Source: Winogradskyella bathintestinalis
GTDB taxonomy: Bacteria; Bacteroidota; Bacteroidia; Flavobacteriales; Flavobacteriaceae
Direction: 5' to 3'
Assembly (NCBI RefSeq): GCF_030407435.1
Contig: NZ_JASDDK010000002.1
Span: 62,001-126,000, forward strand
Length of the DNA: 64,000 bases
A program made the translations under genes and the position numbers. The notes under the pieces were generated by a model. The model was not told the DNA's origin and did not search any database. It was given only the letters and a program-made list of their open reading frames with translations. This document shows positions 28,362 through 38,700 of the stretch, in pieces; position 1 is the stretch's first letter, and every line of letters begins with the position of its first letter.

Positions 28362-29315
28362 TTATTCCCTATTTTCTATACTTTTATACGCAGCAATTAC
28401 TTTTTTAACGAGCTTATGACGAATGACATCTTTATCATCTAAATAAATCATACCTATACCTTCTACATTTTTCAATACCAATAGAGCTTCCTTCAATCCA
28501 GAAATTGTACGTCGTGGTAAGTCGACCTGTCCAGGATCCCCTGTTAAAAGAAACTTGGCATTTTTACCCATTCTTGTTAAAAACATCTTCATTTGGGCAT
28601 GGGTGGTATTTTGGCCTTCATCTAATATTACAAATGCATTATCTAACGTTCTACCGCGCATAAATGCTAAAGGTGCTATTTGAATAACCCCTTTTTCTAT
28701 ATAGCTTTCTAACTTTTCTGCAGGAATCATATCGCGTAAAGCATCGTATAAGGGTTGCATGTAAGGGTCAAGCTTTTCTTTTAAATCTCCAGGTAGAAAT
28801 CCTAAATTTTCACCGGCTTCTACAGCAGGTCGCGTTAATATTATACGCTTAACCTCTTTCTTTTTTAAAGCTTCAACAGCTAAAGCAACACCTGTATAGG
28901 TTTTTCCTGTACCGGCTGGACCAATAGCAAAAACCATATCGTTTTTACGCATACTATCCACCAACTTGCGCTGATTTGCCGTTTGTGCTTTTATTAATTT
29001 TCCACCGACACCGTGTACTAATACCTCGCCACTTTTTGCGGTGGTTTCGTAATCATCTGTACTCTGACTAGTAAGTACACGTTCAATAACATTCTCGTCT
29101 AACTTATTGTATTTTGCAAAATGCTTTATTAGCATATTTATCCTCCGATCAAACTCTTCGAGTAAATCTTCATCACCATAGGCCTTTATTTTATTACCTC
29201 TAGCGACTATTTTAAGTTTAGGAAAGTATTTTTTTAATAATTCAATATTTGCATTTTGTGCACCGAAGAATTCTTTTGGAGATATTTCTTCGAGTTCTAG
29301 GATTAGTTCGTTCAA
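28362..29315 (-). CDS. PhoH family ATPase
   Basis: This 317-residue protein starts at TTG (29315), reading NELILELEEISPKEFFGAQN after the initiator, as in other flavobacterial homologues. The ATPase core has Walker A at 132-139 (GPAGTGKT), the PhoH-specific TRPAVEAGENLGFLPGD loop and Walker B in FVILDEGQNTTHAQMKMFLT. PhoH proteins are cytoplasmic ATPases linked to RNA metabolism and phosphate response. It diverges from the SAM hydroxide adenosyltransferase gene. Confidence 0.92.
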   Translation of the reverse strand: MNELILELEEISPKEFFGAQNANIELLKKYFPKLKIVARGNKIKAYGDEDLLEEFDRRINMLIKHFAKYNKLDENVIERVLTSQSTDDYETTAKSGEVLVHGVGGKLIKAQTANQRKLVDSMRKNDMVFAIGPAGTGKTYTGVALAVEALKKKEVKRIILTRPAVEAGENLGFLPGDLKEKLDPYMQPLYDALRDMIPAEKLESYIEKGVIQIAPLAFMRGRTLDNAFVILDEGQNTTHAQMKMFLTRMGKNAKFLLTGDPGQVDLPRRTISGLKEALLVLKNVEGIGMIYLDDKDVIRHKLVKKVIAAYKSIENRE

Positions 29316-29387
29316 AAGCGTGCTTTATTTAGTTTACACCGAACAAATATTAAAATTCTTTCGGTCCGTTAATCTGTTTTCTTTTCT

Positions 29388-29395
29388 TAATTTTG
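29388..29395 (+). promoter_or_regulatory. -7 box for the 29469 gene operon
   Basis: TAATTTTG fully matches TAnnTTTG and lies 73 bases before the start at 29469, implying a leader of about 65 bases. No TTG was seen at normal spacing. Confidence 0.4.
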
Positions 29396-29468
29396 TGCAA
29401 CAATTGTGTACACACAAAGCTAGTAATTTTACAAATATTAATTTTAAAAAAATATTAACAATTAATCC

Positions 29469-30320
29469 ATGGCGATAATCACTTTAACGACTGATTTTGG
29501 AGAAAAGGACCATTTTGTAGGTGCCATAAAAGGAGCGATTTATAGTGAACTTGAGGACATTAGGATTGTTGACATATCGCATTCTGTATCGCCATTTAAT
29601 ATTTCTGAAGCCGCTTATATCATTCAGAATGCATATAGTAGCTTTCCTAAAGGAACAATTCACTTAATAGGAATTGATTCTGAATTAAGCCCTGAAAATA
29701 AGCACATTGCAGTAAAATTAGACGACCATTACTTTATATGTGCCAATAATGGTATTATGAGTATGATTTGTACCGAAATTGCTCCTGAAAAAATTGTGGA
29801 AATTAACATTCACGATCGTGTAGAAACTAACTTCCCAGTATTAGATATTTTTGTAAAAGTAGCCTGCCATATTGCTAGAGGAGGAACTTTGGATGTAATT
29901 GGTAAAGTTATTAACACCATTAAGCCAATTAAAAATTTAGTGCCATTTGTAAATGATGAGCAAAACCAAATTATTGGTAGTGTCATTTATATTGATAATT
30001 ATGGAAATGTGGTCACAAATATAAAGCGCAAATTTTTTGAAAACATTCAAAAAGGAAGAGCTTATGAGGTTTTCGCTCGAAACCATAAATTCAAAAAAAT
30101 TCATAATAAATTTAGTGACATAATTAATTTTGAAATTGAGGAATCTAAACGCGATATCGAAGGCAAAGGTTTAGTGGTATTTAATTCTTCTGGGTATTTA
30201 GAAATCGCCGTTTATAAAAGTAATTGTACTACAGTTGGTGGCGCCTCAACATTAATGGGTTTACAAACCATGGATACGGTGACGGTTAATTTTATATCAT
30301 CTTCTATACTTTCTCAATAA
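29469..30320 (+). CDS. SAM hydroxide adenosyltransferase (DUF62 family)
   Basis: This 283-residue protein is of the DUF62 family, related to SAM-dependent chlorinase/fluorinase. The N-terminal signature TLTTDFGEKDHFVGAIKGAI and IHLIGIDSELSPENKHIAVK are typical, and IIGSVIYIDNYGNVVTNI is the conserved C-terminal segment. Family members hydrolyse SAM to adenosine and methionine with hydroxide rather than halide. A halogenase role is unlikely in this genomic context, but cannot be ruled out from sequence alone. It leads the operon that includes gldF and gldG. Confidence 0.88.
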   Translation: MAIITLTTDFGEKDHFVGAIKGAIYSELEDIRIVDISHSVSPFNISEAAYIIQNAYSSFPKGTIHLIGIDSELSPENKHIAVKLDDHYFICANNGIMSMICTEIAPEKIVEINIHDRVETNFPVLDIFVKVACHIARGGTLDVIGKVINTIKPIKNLVPFVNDEQNQIIGSVIYIDNYGNVVTNIKRKFFENIQKGRAYEVFARNHKFKKIHNKFSDIINFEIEESKRDIEGKGLVVFNSSGYLEIAVYKSNCTTVGGASTLMGLQTMDTVTVNFISSSILSQ

Positions 30321-30385
30321 AAGGATGCTATAGATTTAAAGAATGATAGTAGAATGAGTTGCATAATAAATAAGAATTTAAAACA

Positions 30386-30724
30386 ATGACTATAGAAAAT
30401 AGAGATTCACAATTTAGCGAAAATTCGTTGTTAGTAAGAATTGTAAAAATGAGTTTTGAACCTTCGAAAATTGAAGAATTCTTGGCTAATTTTGAAACAG
30501 TTAAACAAAAAATTCGGGATTTTGAAGGTTGTCAATTTTTAGAATTGTATCGCGACCATAATAACACCAATATCTTTTTCACCTATAGTTATTGGAATTC
30601 TGAAAACGATTTGAATAATTACAGACATTCTGAATTATTTAAAGGAGTTTGGGCACAAACCAAAGTTTTATTTAATGCCAAACCTGAGGCTTGGAGCGTT
30701 AATAAAATCGCTTCGCTTGAATAG
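30386..30724 (+). CDS. antibiotic biosynthesis monooxygenase (ABM)-domain protein
   Basis: This 112-residue protein has the ABM dimeric alpha-beta barrel pattern: LLVRIVKMSFEPSKIEEFLA, then FEGCQFLELYRDHNNTNIFF and TYSYWNSENDLNNYRHSELF, ending with a W-containing helix. The fold is shared by quinol monooxygenases and detoxifying enzymes. It lies between the DUF62 gene and gldF, the place where I recall such a protein in other Flavobacteriaceae. No specific substrate can be read. Confidence 0.8.
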   Translation: MTIENRDSQFSENSLLVRIVKMSFEPSKIEEFLANFETVKQKIRDFEGCQFLELYRDHNNTNIFFTYSYWNSENDLNNYRHSELFKGVWAQTKVLFNAKPEAWSVNKIASLE

Positions 30725-30767
30725 TTGTTAATTATTAGTAAAAACTATAAATACTGAACACTAAAAA

Positions 30768-31490
30768 ATGCTCGCAATACTTAAAAAAGAAATAAACACT
30801 TTTTTCGCCTCACCAATTGGCTATTTAGTTATTGGTGTTTTTTTATTACTCAACGGCTTATTTCTCTGGGTCTTTAAAGGAGAATTCAATATTTTAGACA
30901 ACGGTTTGGCAAGTTTGTCATCATTTTTTTTATTGGCACCATGGATACTTATTTTTCTTGTTCCTGCCGTAACCATGCGAAGTTTTAGTGATGAGAAAAA
31001 ACAAGGGACCTTAGAGTTGTTGGTTACAAAACCGATTTCGCATTTTCAGATTGTTTTGGGGAAATATCTGGGAGCTTTTGTGCTGATTATAATGGCATTG
31101 ATTCCGACGTTGTTATATGTTTATACTGTATCACAATTAGGAAATCCGGAAGGGAATCTCGATATGGGAAGTACTGCCGGGTCATATTTTGGCCTATTAT
31201 TTTTAGTGGGTGCTTATACAGCAATTGGTGTGTTTGCCTCTACCCTTTCCGATAATCAGATTGTGGCTTTTATCATTGCTGTTTTTATTTGTTTCTTTTT
31301 CTATTTTGGATTTGAAGGTTTGTCCAATTATAACCTTTTCGACAACCTTGTTTATATGGAAAATCTAGGCATGTCTGCACATTATAACAGCATGAGCAGA
31401 GGGGTAATAGACACAAGAGATTTAGTGTATTTTATTAGTATTACATTGGCATTTTTACTGTTTACTAAATTGAGAATTCAAAAACAATAG
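30768..31490 (+). CDS. gldF: gliding motility ABC transporter permease GldF
   Basis: This 240-residue protein has six membrane helices of the ABC-2 type (SPIGYLVIGVFLLLNGLFLW, APWILIFLVPAVTMRSFSDE, FIIAVFICFFFYFGFEGLS). The TMRSFSDEKKQGTLELLVTKP loop is the permease coupling segment. GldF, GldG and the ATPase GldA are needed for gliding in Flavobacterium johnsoniae. The ATPase is not in this window. It is followed after 1 base by a small membrane gene and then gldG. Confidence 0.92.
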   Translation: MLAILKKEINTFFASPIGYLVIGVFLLLNGLFLWVFKGEFNILDNGLASLSSFFLLAPWILIFLVPAVTMRSFSDEKKQGTLELLVTKPISHFQIVLGKYLGAFVLIIMALIPTLLYVYTVSQLGNPEGNLDMGSTAGSYFGLLFLVGAYTAIGVFASTLSDNQIVAFIIAVFICFFFYFGFEGLSNYNLFDNLVYMENLGMSAHYNSMSRGVIDTRDLVYFISITLAFLLFTKLRIQKQ

Positions 31491-31491
31491 C

Positions 31492-31989
31492 ATGATTATT
31501 ACACCTTTATTAATTCTTTTTTTAGTTGTCGTTTTTGTACTGCTGTTTTTATTTTTAAATACTGTTGATAAACGTAAATGGCTTTCAGGATTAATTAGTT
31601 TAATATTGACTCCCATTGTATATTTCTTTATGTTCTATCCGTTTTTGAATATCATTAGTAATTATCATCATCAAAAATATTTTGATAGCGAAACTTGGTC
31701 GGAAAACCCTGCGTTACGCTACGAAATGGTGGATAACACTATATCATCAGATACGTTAATCGGAAAATCAAAACATAAAATTTTAAAGTTATTAGGTACT
31801 TACGAATGGTTATCATGGGATGAAACTAAAAAAACTCATGTTGAAAATAAATGGAATTACGGTCTTGGAATTGAACCTGGAGCATTTAATAACCAAAAAG
31901 AGTGTTTAGAAATAACTTTTAAAAATGATAACGTTGTTGCCGTAAAAACCTATCAAGAAGACATAACTTTTGAGAATGAAGAAGAATAA
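31492..31989 (+). CDS. membrane-anchored protein between gldF and gldG with BamE-like tail
   Basis: This 165-residue protein has two N-terminal membrane helices (PLLILFLVVVFVLLFLFL and GLISLILTPIVYFFMFYPFL) and a soluble C-terminal domain. The segment DTLIGKSKHKILKLLGTYEW plus the strand ECLEITFKNDNVVAVKTYQ resembles the SmpA/BamE-type fold seen in small envelope proteins. It starts 1 base after gldF and overlaps gldG by 14 bases, so all three are translated together. In F. johnsoniae, as I recall, gldF and gldG are adjacent, so this is an inserted gene. The role is unknown. Confidence 0.75.
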   Translation: MIITPLLILFLVVVFVLLFLFLNTVDKRKWLSGLISLILTPIVYFFMFYPFLNIISNYHHQKYFDSETWSENPALRYEMVDNTISSDTLIGKSKHKILKLLGTYEWLSWDETKKTHVENKWNYGLGIEPGAFNNQKECLEITFKNDNVVAVKTYQEDITFENEEE

Positions 31990-33646
31990 ATATACATTAT
32001 ATATTGTCGCTATCCTTTTTGGGCTCATCATTATAAATATAATTTCGAGTTCAATATACCAACGTTTCGATCTCACTAAAGATAATCGTTATACACTTTC
32101 GGGGGCATCAAAATCATTACTTAGTGATTTAGATTCACCATTAATTATCGATATCTTTTTAGAAGGCGATTTTCCTTCGGAATTTCGATTGCTTCAAACC
32201 GAAGTAAGACAAATTGTTGATGAATTTCAATTAGAATCGCCTCGAATAATTGTTAATTATATCGATCCAATTAAAAACGAAACGACACGACAACAGTATA
32301 TTGAAGAATTAACTAAACAAGGGTTAGAACCGTATATCAATACTGATAATAGCACAGGAAAAGTTACTCAAGACATTATTTTTCCTTGGGCTTACGCAAG
32401 TTATAAAGAGGGACGCGTAAAAATTCCGCTTTTAAAACGAAGTATTACTCAAGGTTTACAAGAGCAGATTAATAGTTCTGTTCAATCTTTAGAATACGCT
32501 TTTGCCGATGGCTTTAGTAAATTAGTAAATGCTAAATCAAAAAAGATCGCCATTTTAAAAGGTAACGGACAGCTCAATGATATTTATATCGCTGATTTTC
32601 TTCAAACTATAAAACCTTATTATAATTTAGCACAATTCACGTTAGATAGTGTAGCGACCAATCCACAAGGTACTTTAGAAAAATTACAAAATTACGATTT
32701 AATTATTTCAGCCAAACCGAGTATCGCGTTTTCAGAAAATGAAAAACTGGTATTAGATCAATATACTATGGGTGGTGGTAAAAGCCTTTGGTTGACAGAA
32801 GCCGTAGTTATGGACCAAGACAGTTTAAAGAATGCTGCTGGAACAGGTGTTTCCATTATGCGCGATTTAAAATTGAATGATTTCTTCTTCAAATATGGCG
32901 TCCGTGTGAACCCTACTTTAGTAAAGGACCTCTACTCTGCCCCAATAATGCTATCGATTGGCGAAGGCAGCCAAGCACAAATGCAGCCTATTCAATGGCA
33001 ATATTCACCGTTGGCAGCGTCTAACCCTGAACATCCTATTACCAAAAATTTAAACTTGGTAAAATTTGATTTTGCTAGTCCGATTGACACATTGAAAAAC
33101 AGCATTAAGAAATCGATTTTATTGCAGAGTTCCCCAAAATCTAAAACTGAAGGAGCACCCACTACTATTTCTTTAGCGAACGTAACGAAAGCAACAGATG
33201 AAGCAAGCTATAATTCTGGGTCTCAAAACCTGGCAGTTCTTTTAGAAGGTGAATTTTCATCGGTTTATGATAAACGTGTTTTACCTTTTAAAATAAACAA
33301 TTATAAATCTAAAAGTGCACCTACTAAAATGGTGGTTATATCGGATGGTAACGTTATTAAAAATGACGTTATTAAAAATCGTCCGTTAGAGTTAGGCTTT
33401 GATCAATTCACAGGAAAGTCCTTTGGTAACAAAGAATTTCTTCTAAATGCTGTGAACTATCTTTTAGATGACAAAGGACTTATAAACATTAGAGCTAAAG
33501 AGATTACGGTCGCATTTTTGGACACAGATAAAATAAAAGACAGTAAAAGTACATGGCAGCTTCTAAATATTGCATTGCCATTAGCTGTATTAGCGATGTT
33601 TGGCTTTTTATTCAACTACTTCAGAAAGAGAAAATACGCCAAGTAA
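31976..33646 (+). CDS. gldG: gliding motility-associated protein GldG
   Basis: The ATG at 31976 gives a 556-residue protein; a TTG two codons upstream (31970) is less likely. It has an N-terminal membrane helix (YTLYIVAILFGLIIINIISS), the segment QRFDLTKDNRYTLSGASKSL typical of GldG and the IFT/ABC-associated family, a periplasmic body and a C-terminal helix (NIALPLAVLAMFGFLFNYF). GldG acts with GldF in the gliding ABC complex. It overlaps the previous gene by 14 bases. Confidence 0.92.
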   Translation: MKKNKYTLYIVAILFGLIIINIISSSIYQRFDLTKDNRYTLSGASKSLLSDLDSPLIIDIFLEGDFPSEFRLLQTEVRQIVDEFQLESPRIIVNYIDPIKNETTRQQYIEELTKQGLEPYINTDNSTGKVTQDIIFPWAYASYKEGRVKIPLLKRSITQGLQEQINSSVQSLEYAFADGFSKLVNAKSKKIAILKGNGQLNDIYIADFLQTIKPYYNLAQFTLDSVATNPQGTLEKLQNYDLIISAKPSIAFSENEKLVLDQYTMGGGKSLWLTEAVVMDQDSLKNAAGTGVSIMRDLKLNDFFFKYGVRVNPTLVKDLYSAPIMLSIGEGSQAQMQPIQWQYSPLAASNPEHPITKNLNLVKFDFASPIDTLKNSIKKSILLQSSPKSKTEGAPTTISLANVTKATDEASYNSGSQNLAVLLEGEFSSVYDKRVLPFKINNYKSKSAPTKMVVISDGNVIKNDVIKNRPLELGFDQFTGKSFGNKEFLLNAVNYLLDDKGLINIRAKEITVAFLDTDKIKDSKSTWQLLNIALPLAVLAMFGFLFNYFRKRKYAK

Positions 33647-33730
33647 ATTTCGTTTTTAGAACAATAGAATTCCAATATTTAATGAAACAATTTGTTAATA
33701 AGTTTGTTTTATAAAACCCTTCTATTAAGA

Positions 33731-33738
33731 TATATTTG
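33731..33738 (+). promoter_or_regulatory. -7 box for dnaN
   Basis: TATATTTG fully matches TAnnTTTG, 129 bases before the dnaN start. TTG at 33704-33706 is 24 bases upstream, slightly wide. This would give a leader of about 120 bases. Confidence 0.45.
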
Positions 33739-33866
33739 TAAGACGAACCAAAAGTATTAAACACATCCATTTAATATGAAACATCTGGCCTTACAGGTTG
33801 GATTTTATCTTAGAATTCTATTAAGATGTTCCATGTGATGAATACAAAATAATTAATATAGAACAC

Positions 33867-34985
33867 ATGAAATTTATAGTTTCAAGCACTTATCTATTAA
33901 AGCAACTTCAAGTATTGGGAGGCGTTATTAATAACAGTAATACACTTCCAATTTTAGACAACTTTCTATTTGAGCTTAGCCAATCGAAACTAACCATTTC
34001 GGCTAGCGATTTGGAAACTACAATGTCTTCTACAATGGATGTTGAAAGTGATTCTGAAGGTAGTATTGCTTTACCAGCCAGGTTATTATTAGATACACTG
34101 AAGACGTTTCCAGAGCAACCTTTAACTTTTGTTATCGAAGATAATAACACGGTTGAAATTAGCTCTAATCATGGTAAATATGCTTTAGCTTATGCTGATG
34201 GTGCAGAATTCCCAAATGCAGTTTCTATAGAAGACGCTAGTAAAACGACCATTATGGGAGATATTTTGGCAACGGCGATAAGCAAAACTATTTTTGCTGC
34301 TGGTAACGATGATTTAAGACCTGTAATGAGTGGTGTGTTTTTTCAATTTTCACAAGATAATTTAACCTTTGTAGCTACTGATGCACACAAATTGGTAAAG
34401 TATACTAGAAACGATGTGAGCGCCACAGAGACTACCGAATTTATAATGCCTAAAAAGCCCCTCACACTTTTAAAGGGTATTTTAGCAGGTAGTGATGATG
34501 ATGTGTTAGTAGAATATAACGAGTCTAATGCCAAGTTTACTTTTGAAAACTCAGTATTGATTTGTCGCTTAATTGATGGAAAATACCCTAATTATGAAGC
34601 GGTAATCCCTAAAGAGAATCCAAATAAATTAGTTATTGATAGAAATCAATTTTTAAATTCGGTAAAGCGTGTTAGTATTTTCTCGAATAAAACAACGCAT
34701 CAAATTAGACTTAAAATTGCAGGTGCAGAATTAAACATTTCTGCTGAAGATATCGATTACTCAAACAAAGCTGAAGAACGTTTAACTTGTGATTATCAAG
34801 GTGACGATATGCAAATTGGGTTTAACTCGCGTTTCTTAACCGAAATGATCAACAACTTAGGTTCAGATAATGTGCAATTAGAAATGAGCTTACCTAATAG
34901 AGCTGGAATCTTAACACCAATTGATGGTTTAGATGAAGGAGAACTTGTTACGATGTTGGTAATGCCTGTGATGCTGAATAGTTAA
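33867..34985 (+). CDS. dnaN: DNA polymerase III beta subunit (sliding clamp)
   Basis: This 372-residue protein has the three-domain clamp pattern: FIVSSTYLLKQLQVLGGVIN at the start, ISASDLETTMSSTMDVES, then FVATDAHKLVKYTRNDV, IDGKYPNYEAVIPKENPNKL and a C-terminal VMPVML. It encircles DNA and holds the polymerase. It is not next to dnaA, as is common in Bacteroidota. The terminator at 35024-35054 follows. Confidence 0.95.
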   Translation: MKFIVSSTYLLKQLQVLGGVINNSNTLPILDNFLFELSQSKLTISASDLETTMSSTMDVESDSEGSIALPARLLLDTLKTFPEQPLTFVIEDNNTVEISSNHGKYALAYADGAEFPNAVSIEDASKTTIMGDILATAISKTIFAAGNDDLRPVMSGVFFQFSQDNLTFVATDAHKLVKYTRNDVSATETTEFIMPKKPLTLLKGILAGSDDDVLVEYNESNAKFTFENSVLICRLIDGKYPNYEAVIPKENPNKLVIDRNQFLNSVKRVSIFSNKTTHQIRLKIAGAELNISAEDIDYSNKAEERLTCDYQGDDMQIGFNSRFLTEMINNLGSDNVQLEMSLPNRAGILTPIDGLDEGELVTMLVMPVMLNS

Positions 34986-35023
34986 ACTAATAATATTATT
35001 GCTATTTATAATAATTACTTATT

Positions 35024-35054
35024 AAAAGACTCACTGTAATGGTGAGTCTTTTTT
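35024..35054 (+). terminator. intrinsic terminator after dnaN
   Basis: AAAAGACTCAC (35024-35034) pairs perfectly with 35042-35052 around 7 bases and is followed by T residues, 38 bases after the dnaN stop. Confidence 0.85.
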
Positions 35055-35060
35055 ATTTAT

Positions 35061-35093
35061 AAAAAAAAGGTTCATCACTCATAGATGAACCTT
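35061..35093 (-). terminator. intrinsic terminator after the 35117 lipoprotein gene
   Basis: AAGGTTCATC (35067-35076) pairs perfectly with 35084-35093; on the minus strand it is followed by a run of T. It sits back to back with the dnaN terminator. Confidence 0.85.
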
Positions 35094-35116
35094 AACTTAA
35101 TAGTTTTTAGAACAAC

Positions 35117-35665
35117 TTATTCATCATTTGAAGTCTGATATAAATAAGCGCCTTTATAAATTCCTGTGATTTCTTCACCATCTGCTCGTGTAAAACTAAA
35201 CGATAAACTAATAGTCTCCATAGCGTAATCTAAAACGGTAATACTACCATCAACGACTCTTAAATCCGAAGTTCCATCCCCTAAATAAAATTGACTCAGA
35301 CCATTTTCAAAGTCGGCACCAATAAATTCACCATCAACAACAAACTCTAAACTTGAAATTTCTGATAAATTATAAGTTATATTAGGTGTAAGATCCAAGG
35401 CATTAATTCGAGCCGAAAACATATCTACATTATTAAGTGTCGTCCCATTAATAGCAGCTGTTATTTCATCCTCTTTTTTATTGGTTATATTTAAATATAT
35501 CTTATTACCTATTGAGGGTTCTACCATGGCTGTTTTCATTTCATAAACCGATGCTCCTACTGTAATATTGTTTTCGTTTTGAGAGCTGGAACTATCATCA
35601 TCGGATGAACAAGACACACTTAAAATAACTAAGATTGCGAATGCAAAACGTTTTATATGTTTCAT
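35117..35665 (-). CDS. lipoprotein of unknown function
   Basis: This 182-residue protein has a lipoprotein signal (MKHIKRFAFAILVILSVSC) followed by SSDDDSSSSQNEN, the acidic-serine stretch after Cys+1 that, in Bacteroidota, often sends lipoproteins to the cell surface. The body is beta-rich (GNKIYLNITNKKEDEITAAI, SLEFVVDGEFIGADFENG). I do not recognise a family. It is separated from the large LRR gene by the terminator at 35691-35715. Confidence 0.75.
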   Translation of the reverse strand: MKHIKRFAFAILVILSVSCSSDDDSSSSQNENNITVGASVYEMKTAMVEPSIGNKIYLNITNKKEDEITAAINGTTLNNVDMFSARINALDLTPNITYNLSEISSLEFVVDGEFIGADFENGLSQFYLGDGTSDLRVVDGSITVLDYAMETISLSFSFTRADGEEITGIYKGAYLYQTSNDE

Positions 35666-35690
35666 ATATTAAGACATTTTAAAAGTTAGA

Positions 35691-35715
35691 AAAGGCCCAC
35701 TTTTTACAATGGGCC
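35691..35715 (-). terminator. intrinsic terminator after the LRR gene
   Basis: GGCCCA (35694-35699) pairs with TGGGCC (35710-35715) around 10 bases; on the minus strand TTTTC follows. The stem is short but GC-rich. Confidence 0.6.
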
Positions 35716-35742
35716 ATTTAATATAGATCTGAAAATACAGAC

Positions 35743-38700
35743 TTATTTTTTTAAGATTTTTTGAGTTGTAGTATTGGTGTTTGTTTTTATTTGCACCATA
35801 TATAAACCACTTGGTAGTTGCGATACATCAACACCGTTTGTTACTGTATTAGTTTGCTTTACCAATTGACCGTTTATGTTGTAAATAACAAGATGTTCTA
35901 CCTGCTCAGTAGAGCTAACAAACAATTTGTCGGTTGCCGGATTTGGATATAATTTCAATTCAGAAATGTAAACTTCATCATTTAATCCTAATGAAGAATT
36001 ATACTCATAAGCACCTAAATCTATAGTAATATTGAAAAATCTTTCGTTTCCAGATAAATCCAAGCTTGCAAAAATGGCTGTATCATAATAAGAATTTTCA
36101 CCTTGATCTAAGATATAATTTGAAGCTGATGTTGGTTTGTAATCACTATCTAAGTTCAAATTATCGGTTGCAGGATCTAATTGAGTAATGTTTAAAGCGT
36201 TATAAGTACCAGAAGTAGCAGCTGAAGTTACCTGTATAACCGAGTTATATACATTGATCGTTTGGCTATCCCCTTCGCCTGTTTTGCTATTATCAATATC
36301 TACAGTATTGAATTGGTTTCCATTATATTTATTTTGCCAAAAAATACTATTTCTTGTTTCTAGACGGATCCATCCACTTCCACTAACATTAATAACTTGT
36401 TGTACGGTTGTGTGGTTGTTGACGTTATTTACAATTGTGGCATTATTTAAATAGTGTACTATACTTCTGTTACCATTGGAAGATGAACTTCTTCTAAACC
36501 ATATTGCACCAAAATCTGAATTATAAACATTATCAGCAAAAAGAATATTTGACCAATGAGACGTTAATGCATCTGAATTTGAAGCACTATGCTCTAATAA
36601 AACAACACCATTATTGGTAGCATTGTTGGTTATTGCTACATTTTCTACCACCAAGTCTCCAGAAAAATTTCTCCAATCTAATAGTAAGCCTTCACTATAA
36701 TTTTCTGTAATCCACGTATTTTTTAATGTAAAATCGGTGATATTTGAATTAGTAGCTATTACAGGACTAGAACCAGATGTGTAGGTATTTTGAAGAACAA
36801 AGCCATCAAAAATGACATGATCGGCTTCAAGACTTACTAATGCTGTGGCATTATCGGTTTTATTAGTTGTGAAATCACCTTCAATATCATCACCATTAAT
36901 ATCTCCAGAAATAATAGTCGCGTTATCTGTAAATACTTTAGTTAAATCTCGGTCTGCTAAGGTTAACTCAGTACCATCAAAACCACCATAGATTTTTAAG
37001 TTTTCTAAATCTAAAGTTAATACTGAAGCGGCTGTTGCTGAAGTATAAACACCACTAGACACCCAAATTTCATCATTTAATAATGCATTACTTAATGCAT
37101 CGTTTATGGTAGTAAAAGCATCTGCCCAAGAGCTTCCACCATTATTTCCAGTGGCATTTGCATTCACATAATACACTGTAGGTGTACAATTTTCACTATA
37201 GTTTGTGGATGCATCTTTAGTCCATCCATTATCATACACACCTACTTGGTTTGGTGTATATCCTGAATCAATCTGTACACATGTTAAATCAGGATTATTA
37301 TACACCTTCATATATACAAAATTAGAGTTATTACCATTAGCTACATTTAAATTTGTAAGCTGATTGTCATATATTAACAATTGATTTATTTGGGGGTAGG
37401 CGCTAATATCAAAAGTTGTAAATTGGTTAAAAGCAGCGTGAATCCTAGTTAAATCAGGGTTATTGCTAATATCTAGGCTACTGATTGAATTATCTTGAAA
37501 ATCTACAGCAGTAAGCATTGTGTTATTAGTAATATCTATACTCGTTAAGCTATTACTTGCCACAATTAAATCAGTTAACATCGTATTATTAGATACATCA
37601 ACACTAGATAAGTTATTATCGTTTGCTGTTAATGTATTTAAATTTGAATTCGTGATAAGTATAATTGATGAGATGGTATTATCACCAAAATTTAAATCTG
37701 TTAGCGACGTTAAATTAGTTACATCTAAAGTCGTTAAGTTATTATCACTACAATTTAAATCAATAAGATTAGTATTTAAACTTACATTTAAAGTGGTTAA
37801 GCTATTATCGCTACAATCTAAAACCTCAAGACCAATTGCACCTTGAAGATTTAAATTTGAAATACTATTTGATCTCGTATTTAAAGTTGTTAAGCTCGCT
37901 AAATTTGAAACATCTAAACTTGTTAAACTGTTATCTTCAGCATCTAAAGTAATTAAAGAAGTCCCCTGCACATTTAAATTACCAATATTATTTTCTTTAC
38001 AATTTAAATTGGTAAGACCTGAAATAGTTGACACATCTAAAGCAGTAATTGTATTATCACTACAATCTAATTCGGTAAGATTAATAAAAGCTTCAATCCC
38101 AGTTAAATCTGAAATTTCCAAACTACTAACATCTAATGCTCCTGTAACAGCTTGTGCTTCTGCAACAGAAATTTCTTGATCATAATCTGTGTTAACTGCA
38201 CTGTTAACTAAATAAGATTTAAAATTTGCATCTGGTATAGTGACGTAAGAAATACTTGTACTGCAATCTTCTACGACTCTAGTTTCTAGATCTCTCGTCC
38301 AACCCACATCATACAAACCTACGTTAGATGGTGGTACAGTTCCAGCATCTACTTGAATACAAGTAAGACTAGGGTTATTGTAAGATTTCATGTATGTAAA
38401 CGCAGCACCTTGACCATTGGCTATATTTAACTCTTCTAATAGATTGTTTTGGCAATGAACTTGATTTAATGTAGGAATGTTACTAACATCTAATTGGGTT
38501 ATTTGGTTATCTGCACAATGTAATCGTGTTAACTGAGTGTTGTTACTAACGTCTATAGATGTTAGGCTATTTGAATATACCTCTAATATGGTAATATTTA
38601 CAAAGGCTTCAATTCCTGTTAAATCTGTAATTCCAAGTCCTGTTGCCGATATAGTTCCTGTAAAAGCTTGTGCTTCTGCGACAGAGATTTCTGAATCATT

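Noticed and set aside
29469-30320. A SAM-dependent halogenase, from its similarity to chlorinase/fluorinase
   Set aside because: The DUF62 hydroxide branch fits the family signature and housekeeping context better, and no halogen-related genes are nearby.
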